Shown: positions 1 to 11,758 of the stretch, in pieces
Position numbering within the stretch: the stretch's first letter is position 1
Layout: every line of letters begins with the position of its first letter
Position numbers and translations under genes: made by a program
Source of the DNA: Streptomyces luteolus
GTDB taxonomy: Bacteria; Actinomycetota; Actinomycetes; Streptomycetales; Streptomycetaceae
Length of the DNA: 64,000 nucleotides
Reading direction: 5' to 3'
NCBI RefSeq assembly: GCF_029968015.1
Contig: NZ_JASCIS010000014.1
Coordinates: forward strand, 124,001 to 188,000
Notes under the pieces: generated by a model
Database searches by the model: none
Told to the model about the DNA's origin: nothing
What the model saw: the letters and a program-made list of their open reading frames with translations, nothing else

Positions 1-1358
1 GCGCCAAGGACACCCTGGAGGCGATCGCGGCCGCACGGCGCGCGTTCGACGAGGGGCCCTGGCCGCACACCACGGGCGCCGAGCGCGGCGATCTGCTCCT
101 GCGGGTCGCGGATCTGCTGGCCCGCGACAAGGACGCCCTGGCCCGCGCGGAATCCCTCGACACCGGCAAGCGCCTGGTGGAGAGCGCGTACGACATGGCC
201 GACATCGAGAACTGCTTCCGCTACTTCGGCCGGCTCGCGGCCGCGGACGCGGGGCGGGTCGTCGAGACGGGCGTGGAGGACGCGGAGAGCAGGGTGGTGT
301 ATGAGCCGGTCGGCGTGTGCGCGCTGATCACCCCGTGGAACTACCCGCTCCTGCAGACCGCGTGGAAGGTGGCGCCCGCGCTCGCGGCGGGCAACACCTT
401 CGTCCTGAAGCCCAGCGAGCTGACCCCGCACACCGCGATCCACCTGGTGCGGCTGCTCGCGGAGGCGGGCCTGCCGGACGGGGTGGCGAACCTGGTCCTG
501 GGCGCGGGCCCGGAGGTGGGCGGTCCGCTCGCCGAGCACCCGGACGTGGACCTGGTGTCGTTCACGGGCGGGCTCAGCACCGGCCGGCATCTGATGGCGG
601 CCGCGGCGGGCACGGTCAAGAAGGTCGCGCTCGAACTGGGCGGCAAGAACCCCAACATCGTGTTCGCGGACGCCGACTTCGAGACGGCCGTCGACATGGC
701 GCTCACCGCGGTGTTCCTGCACTCCGGCCAGGTCTGCTCGGCCGGGGCGCGCCTCCTCGTGGAGGACTCCCTGCATGAGCGGTTCGTGGACGAGGTGGTG
801 CGCAGGGCCGGGGAGATCCGCCTCGGCGGCCCCTTCGACGAGCGCGCCCAGACTGGCCCGCTGATCTCGGCGGCCCACCTCGCGAAGGTCGAGGCGTACG
901 TCGAACGCGGCCTCCAGGAGGGCGCGGTGCTCCGTTGCGGCGGGTCCCGGCCCTCCGGCGCGGAGTACGAAGGCGGGTTCTACTACCTGCCGACGGTCCT
1001 CGACGACTGCTCGGCCGGCATGTCGGTGGTCCAGGACGAGTCGTTCGGCCCCGTCCTCACGGTGGAGCGGTTCACCGGCGAGGAGCAGGCCGTGCGGCTC
1101 GCCAACGACACGGTGTACGGGCTCGCGGGCGGCGTGTTCACCCGGGATGAGGCGAAGGCCCGCCGTGTGGCGTCCGGGCTCCGGATGGGCACGGTGTGGA
1201 TCAACGACTTCCACCCGTACGTGCCGCAGGCCGAGTGGGGCGGCTACAAGCAGTCCGGCACCGGCCGTGAGCTGGGCCCGGCCGGGCTCGCCGAGTACCG
1301 CGAGACGAAGCACATCTGGCGCAACACGCGGCCCGCCCCTCAGGGCTGGTTCGCGTAA
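1..1358 (+). CDS. Aldehyde dehydrogenase (betaine-aldehyde dehydrogenase-like), 5' truncated
   Basis: NAD(P)-dependent aldehyde dehydrogenase that oxidises an aldehyde to its acid, probably betaine aldehyde to glycine betaine. The reading frame is open from base 3 and already in mid-domain, so about 40 N-terminal residues lie outside the window; 451 residues are seen. Visible family signatures are the Rossmann entry TPWNYP, the FTGGLSTG nucleotide loop, LELGGKNP with the general-base Glu, and SGQVCS with the catalytic Cys (near base 739). The C-terminus has the usual GYKQSGTGRELG segment. The permease and GMC oxidoreductase downstream, on the same strand with short gaps, make choline or ethanolamine-type alcohol oxidation the likely pathway. 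The family is certain; the substrate is inferred from neighbours. Confidence 0.9.
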   Translation, partial: AKDTLEAIAAARRAFDEGPWPHTTGAERGDLLLRVADLLARDKDALARAESLDTGKRLVESAYDMADIENCFRYFGRLAAADAGRVVETGVEDAESRVVYEPVGVCALITPWNYPLLQTAWKVAPALAAGNTFVLKPSELTPHTAIHLVRLLAEAGLPDGVANLVLGAGPEVGGPLAEHPDVDLVSFTGGLSTGRHLMAAAAGTVKKVALELGGKNPNIVFADADFETAVDMALTAVFLHSGQVCSAGARLLVEDSLHERFVDEVVRRAGEIRLGGPFDERAQTGPLISAAHLAKVEAYVERGLQEGAVLRCGGSRPSGAEYEGGFYYLPTVLDDCSAGMSVVQDESFGPVLTVERFTGEEQAVRLANDTVYGLAGGVFTRDEAKARRVASGLRMGTVWINDFHPYVPQAEWGGYKQSGTGRELGPAGLAEYRETKHIWRNTRPAPQGWFA

Positions 1359-1481
1359 CTCCGCGCCACTCCGCACAACTGCCCCTGTTCCACGGCCGGT
1401 TGAGCCACTTTCACAGCCCGAGCCCGCTCTCTCCCCGCTCGGCCGGCCGTGGCCGAACCTGACGTGACTCCCAGGAGACAC

Positions 1482-3038
1482 ATGCACCCGACCCCCAACG
1501 ACAGGGACGACGCCGAGCTCCAGGAGTTCGGCTACCGTCCCGAGCTCAAGCGCACCCTCGGCAACTTCCATACGTTCGCCGCAGGCATCAGCTACATCTC
1601 CATCCTCACCGGCACCTTCCAGCTCTTCTACTTCGGCTACGCGAACGGCGGCCCCGCCTACTGGTGGTCCTGGCCCATGGTGTTCGTCGGCCAGTTCATG
1701 GTGGCCCTCTGCTTCGCGGAGCTGGCCGCCCGCTACCCGGTCGCCGGTTCGGTCTACAACTGGGCGAAGAAGGTGGGCAATCCGCACGTCGGCTGGCTCG
1801 CGGGCTGGATGATGCTGCTCGCCTCGGTCGTGTCGATCGCGGCCGTCGCCCTCGCCTACCAGCTGACGCTGCCGCAGATCTCGTCGTTCTTCCAGTTCGT
1901 CGGCGACGGCACGGGCCGGTACGACGTGGCCACCAACGCGGTGCTCCTGGCCGCCGTGCTGATCCTGTTCACCACGCTCGTCAACGCCTTCGGCGTGAAG
2001 CTGATGGCCAGGATCAACACCGCCGGCGTGTTCATCGAACTCGTCGCCACCGTCGTCCTGATCGTGCTGTTCGCGGTGCATGTCGTGCGTGGCCCGCAGG
2101 TGGTCACCGAGACGGCCCACACGGGGGACGGCCAGTCCTTCGGCTATCTCGGCGCCTTCCTCGTCGCCTCGCTCGCCTCCGCGTACGTGATGTACGGCTT
2201 CGACACCGCGGCCTCGCTCGGCGAGGAGTCCCTCGACCCGTCGCGGAACGCGCCGCGCGCCATCATCCGCTCGATCGTCGCCTCGTTCGTCCTCGGCGGG
2301 CTGATCCTGCTCCTCGCCCTGATGAGCGTCTCCTCGCTGCGCGGCGAGCGGCTCTCCTCGGACGGACTGCAGTACGTGGTGCTCGACGTGCTCGGCCCGA
2401 CGGCCGGCAAGGCCATGCTGTGGTGCGTCCTGATCGCGGTGACGGTGTGCGCGCTCGCCGTGCACACGGCGGCGATCCGGCTCGCGTTCGCGATGTCCCG
2501 CGACAACAACCTGCCCGCGGCCTCACTGCTCGCGAGGGTCAGCCCGCGCTTCCAGACCCCGGTGGCCCCCGCCGTCATCATCGGAGTCCTCTCGCTCGCG
2601 ATCCTCGTGGTGAACATCCGCCAGCCGCAGATCTTCACCGTCGTCACCAGCATCGGCATCATCATGATCTACGCCGCGTATCTGCTGGTCACCGTCCCGA
2701 TGCTGATCGCCAGGCTGCGCGGTACGTGGAAGCCCGCCGAGGGCAAGTTCTCGCTCGGCCGCTGGGGCCTGCCCGTCAACATCCTCGGCGTGCTGTGGGG
2801 CGCGGGCATGACCGTGAACCTGCTCTGGCCGCGGGCGGCCGTCTACAACGCCGCCGCCCCGTACCACTGGTATCTGCGCTGGGGCGCCGTCCTGTTCGTC
2901 GGCCTGATCGCCGGCGGCGGCTTCGCCTACTACTGGTTCGTCCAGCGCCACCGCACCGGCGTACTCGCCGAGCACGCCGCCGATTCCCCCGCACCGCCCG
3001 CCCCCGCCGCCGACCTGGAGGAGGTCACCACCTCATGA
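1482..3038 (+). CDS. APC-superfamily amino acid/choline-type permease
   Basis: Integral membrane permease of 518 residues with about 12 predicted hydrophobic helices, of the amino acid-polyamine-organocation superfamily. It opens with the family's N-terminal pattern (FHTFAAGISYISILTGTF), and helix 1 contains the usual broken glycine/serine stretch. The ATG at 1482 is chosen because AGGAG lies four bases upstream. A GTG 33 bases earlier is in frame but has no ribosome site. Its stop overlaps the next start (ATGA), so it is translationally coupled to the GMC oxidoreductase. With a betaine-aldehyde dehydrogenase-like gene before it and a choline dehydrogenase-like gene after it, it probably imports choline or a related amine. 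Substrate cannot be read from sequence alone. Confidence 0.88.
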   Translation: MHPTPNDRDDAELQEFGYRPELKRTLGNFHTFAAGISYISILTGTFQLFYFGYANGGPAYWWSWPMVFVGQFMVALCFAELAARYPVAGSVYNWAKKVGNPHVGWLAGWMMLLASVVSIAAVALAYQLTLPQISSFFQFVGDGTGRYDVATNAVLLAAVLILFTTLVNAFGVKLMARINTAGVFIELVATVVLIVLFAVHVVRGPQVVTETAHTGDGQSFGYLGAFLVASLASAYVMYGFDTAASLGEESLDPSRNAPRAIIRSIVASFVLGGLILLLALMSVSSLRGERLSSDGLQYVVLDVLGPTAGKAMLWCVLIAVTVCALAVHTAAIRLAFAMSRDNNLPAASLLARVSPRFQTPVAPAVIIGVLSLAILVVNIRQPQIFTVVTSIGIIMIYAAYLLVTVPMLIARLRGTWKPAEGKFSLGRWGLPVNILGVLWGAGMTVNLLWPRAAVYNAAAPYHWYLRWGAVLFVGLIAGGGFAYYWFVQRHRTGVLAEHAADSPAPPAPAADLEEVTTS

Positions 3039-4612
3039 GTTCCGACGCCACCGCATCCGCCGAGGTCTTCGACTACGTAGTCGTCGGCGGCGGCACCGCA
3101 GGCAATGTCGTCGCGGCCCGCCTCACCGAGGACCCGACCGTCACCGTCTGCGTCCTGGAGGCCGGACCGAGCGACGTGGGCGACGACAACGTCCTCCAAC
3201 TCGACCGCTGGATGGGGCTGTTGGAGTCGGGCTACGACTGGGACTACCCGGTCGAGCCGCAGTCAAGGGGCAACAGCTTCATGCGGCACGCCCGCGCCAA
3301 GGTGCTCGGCGGCTGCTCCTCGCACAACTCCTGCATCGCGTTCTGGGCCCCGGCCGAGGACCTGGACGACTGGGCGGCCGCGGGCTGCACGGGCTGGAGC
3401 GCGGCCGAACTGTTCCCGCTCTACCGGCGCCTGGAGAACAACGACGCCCCCGGCGACCACCACGGCCGCTCCGGCCCGGTGAAGCTGCGCACCCTCAAGG
3501 GCGCGGACGACCCGTGCGGCAACGCCCTGTTGGAGGCCTGCGCGCAGGCGGGCATCCCTACGACACCCTTCAACACCGGAAGCACCGTCGTCCGGGGAGC
3601 CAACTGGTTCCAGATCAACTCGGACGAGAACAACGTCCGCCAGTCCTCCTCGGTCGCGTACCTCCACCCGATCATGGGCAAGCGCCCCAACCTGTCCGTG
3701 CGTACCGGGGTGCGCGCGAAGCGCCTGGTCTTCGAGGGGCGCCGCTGTGTCGGTGCGGAGTTCCTGGACCCGGACCAGGTCCACACCCGTACGGTCCGCG
3801 CCCGCCGCGAGGTGGTCGTCTCCTGCGGCTCGATCGACACCCCGAAGCTGCTGATGCTCTCCGGCATCGGACCGGCCGCGCACCTGCGTGAGTTCGGGAT
3901 CGACGTCCTGGTCGACTCTGCGGGCGTCGGCGAGAACCTCCAGGACCACCCCGAGGGCGTCATCATGTGGGAGGCCAGGCAGCCGATGCCCACCCGGTCC
4001 AGCCAGTGGTGGGAGGCGGGCATCTTCTACGACACCGAGCCCGGCCTCGACCGGCCCGACCTGATGTTCCACTACGGCTCCGTCCCCTTCGACATGAACA
4101 CGGCCCGCCACGGCTACCCGACGACGGACAACGCGTTCTGCCTCACCCCGAACGTCACCCGAGCCCGCTCCCGCGGCACGGTCCGGCTACGCACCCGCGA
4201 CTTCCGGGACAAGCCGATGGTCGACCCGCGCTACTTCACTCACGAGCACGACGCCCGCGTGATGACGTACGGCCTGAAGCTGGCCCGGCGCATCGCCGAG
4301 CAGCCGGCGCTGAGCGGCTGGGCGGGCGCGGAGCTGGCCCCGGGCCCGGACGTCCGCACGGACGACGAGCTGCTCGACTACATCCACAAGACCCACAACA
4401 CCGTCTACCACCCGGCGTGCACGGTGAAGATGGGCGCCGACGACGACGCCCTGGCCCCGCTCGACTCCCGTCTGCGGGTCAAGGGAGTCGAGGGCCTGCG
4501 GGTCGCCGACGGCTCGGTGATGCCGGATCTCGTCACCGTCAACCCGTGCATCACGACGATGATGATCGGCGAGAAGTGCTCGGATCTGCTGAGGCAGGAC
4601 AGGCGTATCTGA
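3035..4612 (+). CDS. GMC-family FAD oxidoreductase (choline dehydrogenase-like)
   Basis: FAD-dependent alcohol oxidoreductase of 525 residues, of the glucose-methanol-choline family. The N-terminal dinucleotide fold is VVVGGGTAGNVVAARL, followed by the distal Glu of VLEAGPSD. The second GMC signature is seen in CGSIDTPKLLMLSGIGPA. The C-terminal catalytic region holds the HPACTVKMG and NPCITTMMIGEK segments, containing the His and Asn that form the active-site pair in this family. The start overlaps the permease stop by four bases. In this operon it most likely oxidises choline to betaine aldehyde, which the first gene would finish to glycine betaine, a compatible solute. That fits the osmotic-type signalling genes that follow, but the substrate is an inference. 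Confidence 0.88.
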   Translation: MSSDATASAEVFDYVVVGGGTAGNVVAARLTEDPTVTVCVLEAGPSDVGDDNVLQLDRWMGLLESGYDWDYPVEPQSRGNSFMRHARAKVLGGCSSHNSCIAFWAPAEDLDDWAAAGCTGWSAAELFPLYRRLENNDAPGDHHGRSGPVKLRTLKGADDPCGNALLEACAQAGIPTTPFNTGSTVVRGANWFQINSDENNVRQSSSVAYLHPIMGKRPNLSVRTGVRAKRLVFEGRRCVGAEFLDPDQVHTRTVRARREVVVSCGSIDTPKLLMLSGIGPAAHLREFGIDVLVDSAGVGENLQDHPEGVIMWEARQPMPTRSSQWWEAGIFYDTEPGLDRPDLMFHYGSVPFDMNTARHGYPTTDNAFCLTPNVTRARSRGTVRLRTRDFRDKPMVDPRYFTHEHDARVMTYGLKLARRIAEQPALSGWAGAELAPGPDVRTDDELLDYIHKTHNTVYHPACTVKMGADDDALAPLDSRLRVKGVEGLRVADGSVMPDLVTVNPCITTMMIGEKCSDLLRQDRRI

Positions 4613-4613
4613 T

Positions 4614-4762
4614 CCCCTACCCGCCCCTTCCCGAAAGCCTGCGGCGCTTCGGGGCTCCGCCCCGGACCCCGCTCCTCAATCGCCGGAGGGGCTCAAAATT
4701 GAGCCCCTCCGGCGATTGAGGAGGCCCGTCCGGCAGGACTTTCGGGAAGGGGCGGGTAGGGG
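4614..4762. terminator. Nested perfect inverted repeats, bidirectional terminator-like element
   Basis: Between the convergent GMC oxidoreductase and response-regulator genes. Outer arms of 24 bases (4614-4637 and 4739-4762) are perfectly complementary. Inside them, arms of 25 bases (4672-4696 and 4699-4723) are perfectly complementary around a two-base AA loop. There is no T-run, as is common in streptomycetes. The same building blocks recur at 32836-32945, so this belongs to a dispersed repeat family. Confidence 0.8.
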
Positions 4763-4768
4763 AAAATC

Positions 4769-5331
4769 TCACGCCTCTGGCCCACGCAGGGAGCGGCTCA
4801 CCCTCGCGACGCGGTCCGCGATCGCATCGGTGTCGGGGGCCGGGCTCTCCCGCAGAAGCAACTCGATGCGGGCCAGCTCCTCCGCCGCCGCAGCGAGCCG
4901 CTCCCCGTTCTCCGGCCCGGCGGCCGCCAACTCCCGCTTCTGCCGGTGGAGTTCGAGAAATACGTTCGCCTTCGTCCGCAGCACCCACGGATCGATCGGC
5001 TTGGTCAGGAAGTCCGCCGCCCCCACCGCGTACCCCCGATACGTGTAGTCCGGCTCGGGATTGACCCCCGTCACGAGGATGATCGGCACGTCCTTGGTCT
5101 GGTCGAGCCGCTTGATGGTGCCGGCGGTCTCGAAGCCGTCCATGCCGGGCATGACGACGTCGATGAGGACGAGCGCGAACTCCTCGCGCAGCATGGCCTT
5201 GAGCGCCTCCTCCCCCGAACTCGCCCGGACGATCCGCTGATGGAGCGGGCCGAGGACCGCCTCCAGGGCCAGCAGGTTCTCCTCCATGTCGTCGACGACG
5301 AGGATGCTGCACTGGTCGGACGGCGCGGCGT

Positions 5332-5335
<4 letters not shown>
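4769..5335 (-). CDS. osaB: Response regulator with receiver domain and helical tail (OsaB-like)
   Basis: Single-domain response regulator of 188 residues. The receiver domain spans roughly residues 10-130, with acidic pocket Asp15/Asp16, phospho-acceptor Asp59 in LVLIDVVMPG and the conserved Lys112 in FLTKPID. No DNA-binding domain follows; residues 125-188 are rich in Ala, Glu and Leu and look helical or coiled-coil. The GTG start overlaps the stop of the upstream hybrid kinase (GTGA), so the two are co-translated. A hybrid kinase with repeated HAMP domains followed by a receiver/coiled-coil protein, with a SpoIIE-type phosphatase gene divergent, is the arrangement I recall for the osmoadaptation genes osaA, osaB and osaC in Streptomyces coelicolor. 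The symbol rests on that architecture and synteny and was not tested by alignment. Confidence 0.78.
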
Positions 5336-9771
<4,436 letters not shown>

Positions 9772-9892
9772 TCCGCAATATCCCTGTTTGTGCGGTACGC
9801 CAGGATTAGTGCTGTTAGTTCTGTTAGTCCTTCCGGTGCGATTTAGACTACATTCATCGTGCTGAGCGCCGGAACCGAGCCAGGAGGCGCCC
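9772..9892. promoter_or_regulatory. Divergent regulatory region with three 9-bp-phased TTAGT repeats
   Basis: The 121 bases between the hybrid kinase and the divergent phosphatase gene must hold both promoters. It contains TTAGTGCTG (9806-9814), TTAGTTCTG (9815-9823) and TTAGTC (9824-9829), three direct repeats nine bases apart, and a relatively AT-rich stretch around 9840-9858. The repeats may be a binding site; no promoter hexamers can be assigned with confidence. Confidence 0.45.
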
Positions 9893-11749
9893 GTGGGGAC
9901 CTCCGCCGACCCGCGCGAATCCGTATCGCGCCTCCGCCTGCCCGCGGACGAGCTGGCGCCCTCCGCCGCCCGGCGATTCCTCCGCATCACCCTCGGCGAC
10001 CTGGCCGCCTCGCCCGCTCCCGGGGTGCCCGCGGCCGTCAGCGAGCGGCTCGTCGACGACGCGGTGCTCCTGGTCAGCGAGCTGACCACGGCGGCCGTCG
10101 CGCGCGGCGGCTTTGAGGTCGACATCGGCTGCCGCCTTGAGACCGGGCTCGACGCGTGGCCCGGCATCCCCGCCTCACCGCCCCTGGACGGCCCCCGGCA
10201 CGTGGGCCTCGTCGTAGAAGTGCTCGACCGCCACCTGACCGGCAGCGAACCCGAGGGCCCCGACCTGCGGGGCAGCCTGCGCGCCCACGGCCTGCAACTT
10301 CTCGGCGCCCTCGCCGACTCCTGGGGCGTGACCTGCCGACAGACCCAGGAAGCCGTCTGGTTCCGCCTCGACAGCCTCCTGGAGGCCCGGCCGGGCACGG
10401 ACGACCAGGCCGGTCCCGCCCCCGCGACCGTCCACCACGCCCCGACGCCCGGCCTCCTCCCCACCGCCGCCCCCGAGCGGTCCGAGCGGGCGGGGGCGTC
10501 CTTCCTCGCCGAGGTCAGCGAACTGCTCGCGGGACAGCTGGACGAGGACATGGTCACCGCGCTCACCGGCCAGCTGCTCGTGCCCAGGCTCGCCGACTGG
10601 TGCGTCGTCTGGCTGACCACCACCAACGGCAGGATGCGGCTCTCCCGGGTCTGGCACCGGGACGAGCAGCAGATCCGGTCCCTGCGCCGAGCCGTGGAGC
10701 AGGAGCGCCCGCCGCCCTCCACGCTCGGCACCACCGCCCTGAGCTGGCCCTGGCCACAGGGCGCGGACGCCGCCGAACCGGGCGGCTCCGCGCTGATGTT
10801 CCCGCTGGTCGCGAGCGGCCGCTGCCACGGCGCCCTGCTGATCGGCCGCGCGGGCCTGCCCCGGATGACCGACGCCGTCGTACGGGTCACTCAGGACGTG
10901 GCACGCAGGGCCGCGCAGGCGGTGGTCACGGCCCGCCACTACACGCGGCAGGCGGACATCAGCCACTCGCTGCAACGCCGCCAGCTCCCCACCTCCCTCG
11001 CGGCGATCCCGGGCGTCGACACGGCGATCGTGTACGAGCCCTCCGGCGAGGGGCAGACCGTCGGCGGCGACTTCTACGACCTGTTCCCGATGGGTGAGAG
11101 CCGCTGGTGCTTCCTGCTCGGCGACGTCTGCGGCCACGATCTGGAGGCCATGTCCGTCACCGGCCTGGCCCGCCATCTCGTACGGCTGCTCGCCCGCGAG
11201 GGCCACGGCGTCGAGGCCCTGCTGCACCGGCTGAACCTCGCGATGGCCGAGGAGGGCGCGGAGGCGGTCGCGGTCGGCGGCGAGCAGGCGGGCTCCCGCT
11301 TCCTGAGCCTGCTCTACGGCGAGCTGGAGCCGGACCCGGACGCCGGCGGCGCCCGCGTCACGGTGGCCAGCGCGGGGCACCCGCTCCCGCTGCGGCTCTC
11401 CGCGGACGGCACGGTGACGCCGGCCGCCCAGCCGCAGATGCTGCTCGGCATCGACGAGCACGCCGAGTTCCGCGCCGACTCGTTCCACCTCGCCCCGGGC
11501 GAGACCCTGCTCTGCGTGACCGACGGCGTGACCGAACGCCGCCGCGGCAACCGGCAGTTGGACGACAACGACGGCCTCGCCGAACTCCTCCGCGGCTGCG
11601 TGGGCCTGGGCGCCAAGGCGGTCGCGGAGCGCGTACGCCAGGCGGCCCACAACTTCAGCCCGGAACCGATCGACGACGACCTCGCGGTGCTCGTACTGGA
11701 GGCGCTTCCGCTCCTCGGCGTCCGGCCGTCATCCGGCGCTTCACTGTGA
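9893..11749 (+). CDS. ATPase-like/GAF/SpoIIE-type serine phosphatase (OsaC-like)
   Basis: Regulatory PP2C-type phosphatase of 618 residues. Residues 1-165 resemble an RsbW-like HATPase fold but lack clear N and G boxes. A GAF-like segment lies at about 195-365. The SpoIIE phosphatase domain at about 385-605 has metal-binding acidic motifs GGDFYDLFP, LGDVCGHD, CVTDGVTERR and DDDLAVLVLE. GTG at 9893 is chosen because AGGAGG lies five bases upstream. The gene is divergent from the hybrid kinase. Proteins of this kind dephosphorylate anti-anti-sigma factors and so control stress sigma factors. OsaC of S. coelicolor, which resets SigB after osmotic stress, is a plausible relative, but I see no PAS domain, so the symbol is withheld. 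Confidence 0.82.
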   Translation: MGTSADPRESVSRLRLPADELAPSAARRFLRITLGDLAASPAPGVPAAVSERLVDDAVLLVSELTTAAVARGGFEVDIGCRLETGLDAWPGIPASPPLDGPRHVGLVVEVLDRHLTGSEPEGPDLRGSLRAHGLQLLGALADSWGVTCRQTQEAVWFRLDSLLEARPGTDDQAGPAPATVHHAPTPGLLPTAAPERSERAGASFLAEVSELLAGQLDEDMVTALTGQLLVPRLADWCVVWLTTTNGRMRLSRVWHRDEQQIRSLRRAVEQERPPPSTLGTTALSWPWPQGADAAEPGGSALMFPLVASGRCHGALLIGRAGLPRMTDAVVRVTQDVARRAAQAVVTARHYTRQADISHSLQRRQLPTSLAAIPGVDTAIVYEPSGEGQTVGGDFYDLFPMGESRWCFLLGDVCGHDLEAMSVTGLARHLVRLLAREGHGVEALLHRLNLAMAEEGAEAVAVGGEQAGSRFLSLLYGELEPDPDAGGARVTVASAGHPLPLRLSADGTVTPAAQPQMLLGIDEHAEFRADSFHLAPGETLLCVTDGVTERRRGNRQLDDNDGLAELLRGCVGLGAKAVAERVRQAAHNFSPEPIDDDLAVLVLEALPLLGVRPSSGASL

Positions 11750-11755
11750 AGCCGG
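11734..11755. terminator. Short stem-loop between convergent genes
   Basis: CTTCAC and GTGAAG pair around the stop of the phosphatase gene, flanked by CCGG arms with a two-base bulge. It lies in the nine-base gap and overlapping ends of two convergent genes and could terminate both. No T-run is present. Confidence 0.45.
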
Positions 11756-11758
11756 CGG

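Noticed and set aside
1664..3034. Long open frame in another phase across the permease gene, joined to the GMC oxidoreductase frame
   Set aside because: It is an Arg/Pro/Ala-rich shadow of GC-rich coding DNA. The permease frame has the family motifs, a ribosome site and an ATGA junction.
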